From positions 1 to 10,901 of the forward strand of contig DASRNI010000020.1 of assembly GCA_035647455.1 (NCBI GenBank): DNA of 10,901 nucleotides. Direction: 5' to 3'. Below the pieces are notes generated by a model that saw only the letters and a list, made by a program, of their open reading frames with translations, did not search any database and was not told the DNA's origin. This stretch comes from UBA1361 sp035647455. Lineage in GTDB: Bacteria > Bacillota_I > Bacilli_A > RFN20 > CAG-826. This document shows, piece by piece, positions 1 to 5,959 of the stretch; position 1 is the stretch's first letter, and each line of letters opens with the position of its first letter. The translations under genes were made by a program, and so were the position numbers.

Positions 1-13
1 AGTTTTGCCTTTT
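1..13 (-). ncRNA. 5' end of a second cyclic-di-GMP-I (GEMM) riboswitch, cut by the window edge
   Basis: On the minus strand the bases are AAAAGGCAAAACT, which matches the start of the GEMM aptamer (consensus AAAGGCAAACC) and nearly repeats the start of the complete aptamer at 1927-1938 (AAAAGGGCAAAACT). It begins 9 bases past a TTGACA-N16-TACAAT promoter, the same spacing logic as the complete copy. The GACGCAAA core, GNRA hairpin and expression platform would lie to the left of the window and cannot be seen. With so few bases the call rests on the resemblance to the complete copy and on the matching promoter arrangement. Confidence 0.6.
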
Positions 14-22
14 ACACTTACT

Positions 23-50
23 ATTGTAATGATATTTTCATACTTGTCAA
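23..50 (-). promoter_or_regulatory. Sigma-A type promoter of the truncated riboswitch
   Basis: Minus strand: -35 TTGACA at 45-50, 16-base spacer, -10 TACAAT at 23-28. The -35 is perfect and the -10 has five of six consensus bases. Transcription would start near 15-17 and run leftward straight into the GGCAAAACT element. The gene it serves is outside the window. Confidence 0.75.
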
Positions 51-104
51 TAGATAATGCTTACTTTTAGTTCTTTTTCTGTTTTTTTCTCCTTTTTATA
101 TATT

Positions 105-136
105 AATACGCGTATATAACGCGCGCATGCGCGTTG
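105..136. repeat. Overlapping CGCG-rich inverted repeats in an alternating purine-pyrimidine tract
   Basis: Just past the stop of the 142-981 gene lie two perfect palindromes, ATACGCGTAT (106-115) and CGCGCATGCGCG (122-133). Positions 107-118 and 120-134 alternate strictly between purine and pyrimidine. In the minus-strand transcript AACGCG/CGCGTT can form a 6-bp stem with a 6-base loop, and a CGCGT-TATAT-ACGCG stem overlaps it. There is no U-run after either stem, so a standard intrinsic terminator is not supported. It may still mark the 3' end of the surface-protein transcript. Confidence 0.5.
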
Positions 137-141
137 AAAGA

Positions 142-981
142 TTAACTTTTATATTCTTTGCGGACAAGAATTTCTTCAATTACAAACGAAAGTCCTTTGT
201 AAACGTTACTGTTTCCGGTTGGATCTTTACGGAAATAGACGAGTCCTTCATAGAGCGTAATAAAGCGATAAAACGTTTCCGGTGTATCACCAAATTCAAT
301 CGTGAAGAAAAAGATGAGTGAAGTTGCGTCGCTACTTGCGGCGACGTCAGGGCTCGTATCAAGAAGCGTTACTTGACTAACGCCATCAAACTTATCCGTG
401 TGGCTTGTTGAGCCGATAAAGTCATTAACGTAACCGGTAATCGTTGTATCGTTATCGGCTGCAGTAATAAGATGCGTCGCCGTATAAATATTAATCGCTT
501 TCGCAAGCGTAATGTCATACACTTCATCTGCCGCGTCGTCATACTCGAAAAATTCAATTGAAGCTGGACTATCAAATCCGTTCAGTGTAAACGTCACATT
601 ATGATCCGCTCCACTTGGTAAACTTGTGATTTCAAGCGCGAACGTAATGTGGTAGCCTGGCTCTTCAATTAACGTATAATTTTCTGGATCATGAAAGCCA
701 GCGTCAACATCAAGAAATTCATTTGCGTAACTTGTCGCGACAACATCAACTGGTTCGTGACCTTTACGCGGGTAACCACCATCAAGGTTATGAATAAAAT
801 ATTTTAAGTTATATTCAAGCCCTTGGTCAATCGTGATTTTCGGTCCCGCCGTGTCCGCAGAGCGGTTCATTGCAAACCACGCATACGAAGCGTAAAATAG
901 TGCGGTCATACTAATCGCGAGCGAAAAGATTGTGACCCACACATTAACTTTTAAGAGTTTTTCACGTTTCTTTTTATTCAC
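142..981 (-). CDS. Membrane-anchored or exported surface protein, AWF-motif family (distal gene of riboswitch operon)
   Basis: This protein of 279 residues has no function I can name. It has a very basic N-terminus (KKKREK), a hydrophobic segment at about residues 13-33 that reads as a signal peptide or anchor, and YAWFAMN directly after it. The rest is acidic, rich in Thr/Asp/Phe and beta-strand-like, with no LPxTG and no second membrane segment. The layout resembles exported fibre or matrix proteins such as TasA, but that is a likeness only. I chose the GTG at 981 because AAAGGA lies 7 bases before it. The longer frame opens with TTG at 1011, overlaps the upstream gene by 11 bases and has no visible ribosome site. 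The upstream gene (1001-1825) has the same hydrophobic segment plus A-W-[FI]-x-x-N layout, so the two are probably diverged paralogues in one transcript under the riboswitch. Confidence 0.8.
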   Translation of the reverse strand: MNKKKREKLLKVNVWVTIFSLAISMTALFYASYAWFAMNRSADTAGPKITIDQGLEYNLKYFIHNLDGGYPRKGHEPVDVVATSYANEFLDVDAGFHDPENYTLIEEPGYHITFALEITSLPSGADHNVTFTLNGFDSPASIEFFEYDDAADEVYDITLAKAINIYTATHLITAADNDTTITGYVNDFIGSTSHTDKFDGVSQVTLLDTSPDVAASSDATSLIFFFTIEFGDTPETFYRFITLYEGLVYFRKDPTGNSNVYKGLSFVIEEILVRKEYKS

Positions 982-1000
982 TTTTGTTTCCTTTGTTTTT

Positions 1001-1825
1001 TTAAGGTCCAAATGGAACGAGACTAAACTCGACCATTATTTGCATTTTAAAACCAATGAGTTGTAAGTCATTCATATTATTTGTGTTTGTTTTCACAAAT
1101 TCCATAAATTCAAGCGGTTTTGGGGCAATTAAAATTAAAATGGCTTTTGCAAACTTTTCTTCAAATATTTCCGTGTGTCCTGGGGGGACAATAATTTCAT
1201 GAGCGTCATAATTATCAGCACCGTCCGTTAAATATACTTCATTTGCGCCGTTAAAGTCGTGACGGTCACGCGCTTGTAGTTCACTTAGCTTTGGCTGCGC
1301 GGCAAATTCAAGCGGATCAGAAACATCGTTATCAAGCACTAAGTAACGGAAATCATAATCACTAAAGTCAGGGACCGTTTCACCACTTTTGTAAGCGGGA
1401 TTACTCACACTAACTTTAATATGCGAATTTTCTAAAAGTGTATGCGCATGAATTTCATAAACGTAACTTGGTAGTTTGACCATATCAAGTTGAAATTCGT
1501 CATGGACTAAGTCGCCGAGTAAAAAGCTATCAGGATCAACGTATTCATGCTGCGCGGCAAAGTCATAAGCAACGGCAATGTTTGTTGATTCTTCTTCGTT
1601 AATCGTTTGTTCGAAGTCGGGCACAGCGTTAACACTTCTAACTAAGTCAACACTTTCACGGCGGTAAAGTCCCGCGTGAACTTCAAACTTCCCTTCCCCG
1701 GTCATCACCGTAACACGGTCAACATTTTGGTTCGTATTAATCCACGCAAAAGTTAAAGACGTTAGTAAAAACGCACTAACGATAATTGTGAACATACTTG
1801 TGAAGATCCGCAAACGATTTTTCAT
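1001..1825 (-). CDS. Exported or membrane-anchored surface protein, AWI-motif family (first gene of riboswitch operon)
   Basis: 274 residues, function not recognised. A short basic start (KNRLR) is followed by a hydrophobic segment at about residues 8-27 and then FAWINTN, the same A-W-[FI]-x-x-N signature as the next gene downstream. The remainder is soluble-looking, acidic and beta-rich, with no cysteine, no sorting signal and no catalytic motif that I can see. It is the first gene after the cyclic-di-GMP-I type aptamer and terminator, so its expression is probably ligand-controlled. The ATG lies only 8 bases past the terminator U-run and has no Shine-Dalgarno sequence in range. A five-codon frame (ATGGCTGCT...) ends 3 bases before it and could couple translation. 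A structural surface protein is the best guess from export signal, lack of motifs and regulation. Confidence 0.8.
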   Translation of the reverse strand: MKNRLRIFTSMFTIIVSAFLLTSLTFAWINTNQNVDRVTVMTGEGKFEVHAGLYRRESVDLVRSVNAVPDFEQTINEEESTNIAVAYDFAAQHEYVDPDSFLLGDLVHDEFQLDMVKLPSYVYEIHAHTLLENSHIKVSVSNPAYKSGETVPDFSDYDFRYLVLDNDVSDPLEFAAQPKLSELQARDRHDFNGANEVYLTDGADNYDAHEIIVPPGHTEIFEEKFAKAILILIAPKPLEFMEFVKTNTNNMNDLQLIGFKMQIMVEFSLVPFGP

Positions 1826-1828
1826 AAT

Positions 1829-1846
1829 TTAATAAAAAGCAGCCAT
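1829..1846 (-). CDS. Possible five-codon leader frame (MAAFY)
   Basis: A frame ATG-GCT-GCT-TTT-TAT-TAA starts inside the 3' arm of the terminator hairpin and ends 3 bases before the ATG of the first surface-protein gene. GAAAGG lies 4 bases before its ATG, which is rather close. Because the main ATG has no ribosome site of its own, reinitiation after this frame is conceivable. It may also be chance in a short sequence. Confidence 0.25.
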   Translation of the reverse strand: MAAFY

Positions 1847-1877
1847 TTTACCTTTCGTTTATTTCGGTAACTGGCTG
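1833..1877 (-). terminator. Riboswitch-controlled intrinsic terminator (expression platform)
   Basis: In the minus-strand RNA, CAGCCAGTTACC (1866-1877) pairs with GGTAAAATGGCTG (1840-1852): CAGCCA/TGGCTG gives six pairs, then after a small internal loop TTACC/GGTAA gives five more, with a 13-base loop. CTTTTTATT follows at once. The 5' arm is also the 3' side of the aptamer (AGACAGCC and GTTACCG), so aptamer and terminator cannot form together. Ligand binding should therefore block termination and turn the operon on. Confidence 0.8.
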
Positions 1878-1945
1878 TCTATTCAAGATGAAGACCCTAT
1901 AGTTTTGCGTCACTAGATTACTCTAGTTTTGCCCTTTTCATCTTT
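1865..1945 (-). ncRNA. Cyclic-di-GMP-I (GEMM) type riboswitch aptamer
   Basis: The minus strand carries the GEMM signature in order: AAAAGGGCAAAA, a 6-bp hairpin ACTAGA-GTAA-TCTAGT with a GNRA loop (1912-1927), GACGCAAAAC (1902-1911), TATAGGGTCT, a second stem GTCT/AGAC, then AGCC and GTTACCG (1865-1871). In this family GACGCAAA holds the adenine that stacks between the two ligand guanines, and a guanine in the leading GGG sets specificity. By eye the base aligned with G20 of the Vibrio Vc2 aptamer is G at 1933, which favours cyclic-di-GMP over the cGAMP-binding variants that have A there. The usual GCC after GCAAA is replaced by ACT. A consensus promoter lies directly upstream and an overlapping terminator directly downstream, and the controlled genes encode surface proteins, a common type of target of this class. 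Confidence 0.87.
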
Positions 1946-1946
1946 A

Positions 1947-1974
1947 ATTATAATAATAATTAAGCATTTGTCAA
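1947..1974 (-). promoter_or_regulatory. Consensus sigma-A promoter of the riboswitch/surface-protein operon
   Basis: Minus strand: -35 TTGACA at 1969-1974, 16-base spacer, -10 TATAAT at 1947-1952, both perfect. The start would be near 1939-1942, so the RNA begins almost directly with the aptamer. Such a strong constitutive promoter fits control by transcription termination in the leader. The acyltransferase gene ends only 38 bases upstream with no hairpin between, so readthrough from it would also pass through the switch. Confidence 0.9.
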
Positions 1975-2011
1975 CTTTTTGTGCTCAAATAAACATATCG
2001 TTTTACATTAT

Positions 2012-3301
2012 TTATGGTAATAACGCCGTAAGTTCATCCTTTTTAAGTTTATATAACTCTTCCACCGCAAAGTAAACTTTTGTGACTAAATATGTTTTTT
2101 CCGGACTGAACATATAGAAAGTATCACTTCCCGTACTAAAGCTAATCCCATGGCCACGACCAAAGTAATTATATTCAATATGAACACTATAGTTATCAAG
2201 AATACTACGTTTAAACGTGAAAGTTTCACCAAAGCCTTTACCGCTTACAACAAACCCATCTAGGTCGTGCGTAAGAGTTCCCTTGCCAATTTCATAAAAG
2301 CCCGTACTATTTGGGAGCATGTTAATTTTAACATCGTGCTCAAAACGATATGTCCCGTTAAGTATTTCATTTTTAACCGTTTCACGTTGCCAATCAAACC
2401 ACGCGGAGATACTCGTAAAGTATGTTTTACCGTGATGATTCTTAAGTTCACCGTTTTCTAAAAGTTCGTGGCTTAAACCGCAATTACTGCACGTTAAAGT
2501 TGCCCCTTTTGTTATGTTTTTGCCTTCACAAAGACACGCAGGACATTTGTAAAGCGGTGCTTCAAGGCCTTCCGCGCGGTAAGCTTCTTTTATTAAAACA
2601 TTGTTAGCTTTTTGCCACGCATAATCGTCATACATAAACGCTTGATTAATCATCTTATTAATTTCCGGCACGGTGAAGTTTTCAATTTGTTCGGGACTTA
2701 ATAAATAACGCATTTCTGCGCTTGTCTTTACTTTACGCTTTCTTAAGTTCCAAACTGGCTGACTTAAATGGTGGCCGTGACTAATTAGTGTGACGATCGG
2801 TACTTTTAAAAGTTTGACGAGTTTCCCAAGGCTTTCCGGTAAAACTGCGGTTGTTCCGACAAGACTATAACGCGCTTCAGGGTAGAGAATATTAATATGT
2901 TTTAACTCATTAAGTGAGCGCTTGATTTGTTTCACTACGGTGACATCAGTAATAAATTTCCGGGTCCCAATACAGCCAACTTCGCGCATAATAGCTTCGC
3001 GAGCAATAAAGCCGTCCAGCGCGACAACATACGTTGCCCGGCGCGGGAAAATCGCGCGCGTTGCTACTTTAAAGTCGTAAAATGCATTATGATTCGCTAA
3101 AAGTAAGTACGGAGTCTTTTTAAGACTTTCCATATTAAATTTTATTATTTTTGCTTTTCTTTGCCATGTCTCCGGAAAACTAAGGAGCCAGGCAATTGGC
3201 GTTAAAAGTCGCCGTTGTTTTTTAACTTTTTTCGTAAAGTTAAAGCGCGGAAGGTTCTTTACTTCACTATACGACTTTGGCACTATTTTGCTTATTTTCA
3301 T
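2012..3301 (-). CDS. PlsC-like acyltransferase with an added zinc ribbon and C-terminal domain
   Basis: 429 residues, longer than the usual 200-270 of 1-acyl-glycerol-3-phosphate acyltransferases, which move an acyl chain onto a lysophospholipid at the inner membrane face. The catalytic H-x4-D motif is HNAFYD (His71, Asp76). GCIGTRKF (109-116) sits where the second block is expected, YPEARYS (140-146) stands for the FPEGTRS block with Gly replaced by Ala, and VPIV (167-170) matches the last block. Residues 253-274 hold a zinc ribbon, CPAC with CSNC (Cys253, 256, 271, 274). The last 150 residues form a Gly- and aromatic-rich beta-like domain I do not recognise. No clear membrane segment is seen. 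Only a weak AAGAAG ribosome site precedes the ATG. The gene lies 77 bases after the amylase gene on the same strand, so it may be cotranscribed. Substrate unknown. Confidence 0.8.
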   Translation of the reverse strand: MKISKIVPKSYSEVKNLPRFNFTKKVKKQRRLLTPIAWLLSFPETWQRKAKIIKFNMESLKKTPYLLLANHNAFYDFKVATRAIFPRRATYVVALDGFIAREAIMREVGCIGTRKFITDVTVVKQIKRSLNELKHINILYPEARYSLVGTTAVLPESLGKLVKLLKVPIVTLISHGHHLSQPVWNLRKRKVKTSAEMRYLLSPEQIENFTVPEINKMINQAFMYDDYAWQKANNVLIKEAYRAEGLEAPLYKCPACLCEGKNITKGATLTCSNCGLSHELLENGELKNHHGKTYFTSISAWFDWQRETVKNEILNGTYRFEHDVKINMLPNSTGFYEIGKGTLTHDLDGFVVSGKGFGETFTFKRSILDNYSVHIEYNYFGRGHGISFSTGSDTFYMFSPEKTYLVTKVYFAVEELYKLKKDELTALLP

Positions 3302-3335
3302 TAAGTGTTCTTCTTTGCGCGTTATTTTTAAACTA

Positions 3336-3350
3336 CCTTCATTATGAAGG
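3336..3350. repeat. Perfect inverted repeat between amylase and acyltransferase genes
   Basis: CCTTCAT-T-ATGAAGG is a 7-bp perfect inverted repeat with a one-base centre, which as RNA would fold as a 5-bp stem and 5-base loop. In the minus-strand transcript it is followed by TAGTTTAAAAAT, too poor in U for a confident terminator. It could be a weak terminator, an operator or an RNA stability element. CATAAT within it, read on the minus strand, could be a weak -10, but no good -35 lies at the right distance. Confidence 0.35.
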
Positions 3351-3378
3351 AGCAGTAAATTTTATTCACAAAATATGC

Positions 3379-5850
3379 TTATTTAATATAGTTACCAATA
3401 ACAGCAATTTGGCCTGGTGCTGGCGTTTTGCTTGTGTTAAGCACATAAATCCGCACGTTACCTTTACCGATACTACTAACTGATAAGCTACCATTTGTGA
3501 CGTTTTTCACGTCACTAGTGACTAAGTCAACGTATGTACCGTTCGGGATACTGTTAAAACTTGCACCGCCACTTATTGTGACAAGGGCAAAGCTGTCAGT
3601 CGCGCTATCAGTATAACGACGTTTAAAGGCAAGTGAACCACTAACGTTATCAACAGAATACTGCCCTTTTTGAAGTGCCGGGACTGCGCGGCGCATAATG
3701 TTAAGACTTCTGATATGCTTCGCAAGCGGGTGATTAAGTGTTGTGTTAATTGCGCCAGTTGCGTTTGTATAATGACCAAAGTCAGTTGCGGTTACACTAC
3801 CTTCTAAATGATCACCAAAATAAGCGCGTCCTGTTTCTTCAAGCGGACGACCTGGTCCAACGTCAATCACTTCTCCTTTTTTAAATTCAATTTCGCTGCC
3901 GTAATAAATGCTTGGAATACCACGGAAAGTGAAAAGTAACGCTAAGTTTTCCGCCCATGTACTTTGCGGTTGGTTAAAGCGTTGCCCTTCCGGTGCTTGG
4001 TCAGGCGCATAGTCATGCGAATCAATATACGTTACGTTCCATGTCGCATCACTATAAAATTTATCGCCTTGCTTGGCAATTTGGAAAGCTTCACCAGCGG
4101 TTTTAAACGCCCAGTGCATTGGGAAATCAATAACATTCATGCTTGATTTCTTCGAGTAATCTAGAGCACGGTAATTATTTCCGCTTAAGTAGTGATTATT
4201 TGATGTCGGTTGATTGCCCGTGTTTTGGTTATCGTTCCAATGCTGGAACACACTTGCTTCGCGTTCCGTCCGCGTTGCCCATGGGTACTCTTTCGTTTCG
4301 TCCCACGTATAAAATGGTGTTGAAATTGCTGGGATACCGGAGTTCCAAACATCACGGTAGCGTGTCGCTACTTCACCAAACATATAAAAGTCACTGCCGC
4401 CACGGTTTTGGAAAGCAGGAACAAACTCTTTATTAAATGTTAAGCGCGAAATATGCTTGACGGTGTCAATCCGGAAACTATCTACACCCATATCAATATA
4501 ACGGTTATAAGCGTCAACTAAATAATTACTAACGAACGGGTTTTCTGTATTTAAATCAACACAGTCACCAGCAATTTGCCCAGTTTGGACACTGTAGCCT
4601 TCCCACTGTAAACTTTTTTCATGGTGATAAATATGCCGGACATCGTTACTATCTTCTTTCATCGCGTCAATCCGCGCGCCGTACTGCTGGCCGCCATTAA
4701 GCATACCGTAGTTACTTGGTAAAACGCCCATTGGGTCGGTTTTAACAAGATTATCGAATGTATCAGCTTTCGTTGGATCTTTCGTAAAAAGCGGATATAA
4801 GTTTTCTTCACCAAAGTTCCCGGTATGGTTAAGAACGATATCTTGAATAATTTTCATCCCTTTACTGTGGATTGCGTTAATTAAATCTTGGTACGTTGCT
4901 CCGGGGCTTTCATAGCGCGGGTCAACTTTAGAAAAGTTAAGCGCGTGATAGCCGTGATAATCGTAACCGGAGGCATTCTGGACGACCGGCGTAATCCAGA
5001 CCGCACTAAAGCCGAGTGCTTTAATGTAATCAAGTTTATCGATTAAACCTTGAAAGTCACCACGCCACGCTGGGTCAGTACTTGGGTTACCGGCATTCCG
5101 GTCATCCCAGGCATGAACGTTATTTGAAGGGTCGCCATCATAAAAGCGTGTTGTAATTACAAAGTAAATTGTTTCTTCACGGAAGTCACTTTGTCCCGTT
5201 TTTTCACTAATCGGGCGGAAGTTTGTAAGTTTATTGTTATCTAAATACCAATTACCGCGACCAAGTTCGTAGTAATTCGTGAAATTATTGTTAATTTTAA
5301 AGCGGACTTCGATTTTTTCCGCCTTGTTAATTGCATAACGATACCAGCCATTACTTTCGCTCGTCATCGTTTGTGGTGAGCTTGTCGCAATTCCCGCTGG
5401 CTTTGAGTTTCTATATTCAATTTGCGGGACGGCGCTACTACTTTTAACGTGAACGGCAATAACACTTTCGCCTTCTTCGTCAGGAATAACAATATTATCG
5501 GGGTTTTGACTGAACCAGCGGTTATTTAAGTACCACCATTCCCCAGTTGTCCGGTTTAAGTCACTTGTCTGCGGACTGCCATTATCACTAAAAATTAAGT
5601 TAATTGCTGTTTGTTCAGAAAAACTATATGAATACCAGTCGTCCTGCGCTTTGTTCATCGGTACGCCGGGCCAACTAACACCTGGTAAACTCGGCGTTGC
5701 GTTCCAATAATAAATATACGGATTACTGTAGTCACCTTTATAGTGCACCGTAATGCCCGCGTCGGCACGGACAGCTTCTTCTCGTGCTTTTTGTTTCGTT
5801 CCAATCCCGACGATTAAAAGTAAAACTAAAAAAAGTTTAATTTTGCGCAT
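3379..5850 (-). CDS. Exported alpha-amylase family enzyme (GH13) with two N-terminal starch-binding modules
   Basis: 823 residues. It should cleave alpha-1,4-glucan links in starch or glycogen outside the cell. A signal peptide (hydrophobic residues 5-17, possible cleavage after VRA at 29) is followed by two CBM25/26-like starch-binding modules, residues about 33-117 (YYWN and SWPGVPM signatures) and 129-214. They share a G-x-W-x-L-x-N-N ending. The catalytic barrel starts near 225 and holds DIVLNH (337-342), GVDSFRID (455-462, nucleophile Asp462), FGEVA (acid/base Glu493) and YIDSHD (608-613, Asp613). RGIPSIYYGSE (643-653) is also typical. A C-terminal beta domain closes the protein, with no sorting signal. 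All catalytic residues are present. AAGGG stands 7 bases before the ATG, supporting this start. The charged stretch between the hydrophobic core and the cleavage site is unusual, so membrane retention is possible. Exact specificity (amylase, pullulanase-like, maltogenic) is not settled. Confidence 0.93.
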   Translation of the reverse strand: MRKIKLFLVLLLIVGIGTKQKAREEAVRADAGITVHYKGDYSNPYIYYWNATPSLPGVSWPGVPMNKAQDDWYSYSFSEQTAINLIFSDNGSPQTSDLNRTTGEWWYLNNRWFSQNPDNIVIPDEEGESVIAVHVKSSSAVPQIEYRNSKPAGIATSSPQTMTSESNGWYRYAINKAEKIEVRFKINNNFTNYYELGRGNWYLDNNKLTNFRPISEKTGQSDFREETIYFVITTRFYDGDPSNNVHAWDDRNAGNPSTDPAWRGDFQGLIDKLDYIKALGFSAVWITPVVQNASGYDYHGYHALNFSKVDPRYESPGATYQDLINAIHSKGMKIIQDIVLNHTGNFGEENLYPLFTKDPTKADTFDNLVKTDPMGVLPSNYGMLNGGQQYGARIDAMKEDSNDVRHIYHHEKSLQWEGYSVQTGQIAGDCVDLNTENPFVSNYLVDAYNRYIDMGVDSFRIDTVKHISRLTFNKEFVPAFQNRGGSDFYMFGEVATRYRDVWNSGIPAISTPFYTWDETKEYPWATRTEREASVFQHWNDNQNTGNQPTSNNHYLSGNNYRALDYSKKSSMNVIDFPMHWAFKTAGEAFQIAKQGDKFYSDATWNVTYIDSHDYAPDQAPEGQRFNQPQSTWAENLALLFTFRGIPSIYYGSEIEFKKGEVIDVGPGRPLEETGRAYFGDHLEGSVTATDFGHYTNATGAINTTLNHPLAKHIRSLNIMRRAVPALQKGQYSVDNVSGSLAFKRRYTDSATDSFALVTISGGASFNSIPNGTYVDLVTSDVKNVTNGSLSVSSIGKGNVRIYVLNTSKTPAPGQIAVIGNYIK

Positions 5851-5876
5851 AACAGTACCCTTCTTTCACTCATTCT

Positions 5877-5882
5877 ATTATA
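5877..5882 (-). promoter_or_regulatory. Likely -10 element of the amylase promoter
   Basis: A perfect TATAAT on the minus strand lies 27-32 bases before the amylase ATG, leaving a leader of about 20 bases that includes the AAGGG ribosome site. No TTGACA-like element is found 16-18 bases upstream (AGAAAA stands there), so an activator may be needed or the promoter is weak. I looked for a CcpA site (TGNAANCGNWNNCA) here and saw none. Confidence 0.5.
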
Positions 5883-5914
5883 GACTAAACCAAGCTTTCT
5901 TTTCTATTAATATT

Positions 5915-5941
5915 TTGTTTTCGACACTTTTTGATTATACT
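5915..5941 (+). promoter_or_regulatory. Possible promoter of the lipoprotein gene
   Basis: TATACT at 5936-5941 makes a good -10, with TTGTTT at 5915-5920 as a weak -35 at a short 15-base spacing. The start would be near 5948, just before the ribosome site AGGTAGGTG (5948-5955). It shares the 109-base divergent region with the amylase promoter. Confidence 0.35.
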
Positions 5942-5959
5942 AAATAAGGTAGGTGACTT

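Noticed and set aside
73..100. T-rich run on the plus strand as a terminator
   Set aside because: No plus-strand gene precedes it and no GC-rich stem stands before it. On the minus strand it reads as A-rich with AAAAAGGAG but without a start codon at a suitable distance.
982..1011. TTG start at 1011 for the distal surface protein
   Set aside because: No ribosome site precedes it and it overlaps the upstream gene, whereas the GTG at 981 has AAAGGA 7 bases before it. It stays possible if translation is coupled.
5883..5910. CcpA (cre) site upstream of the amylase
   Set aside because: AGAAAAGAAAGCTTGG lacks the TG...CG...CA pattern of the cre consensus.
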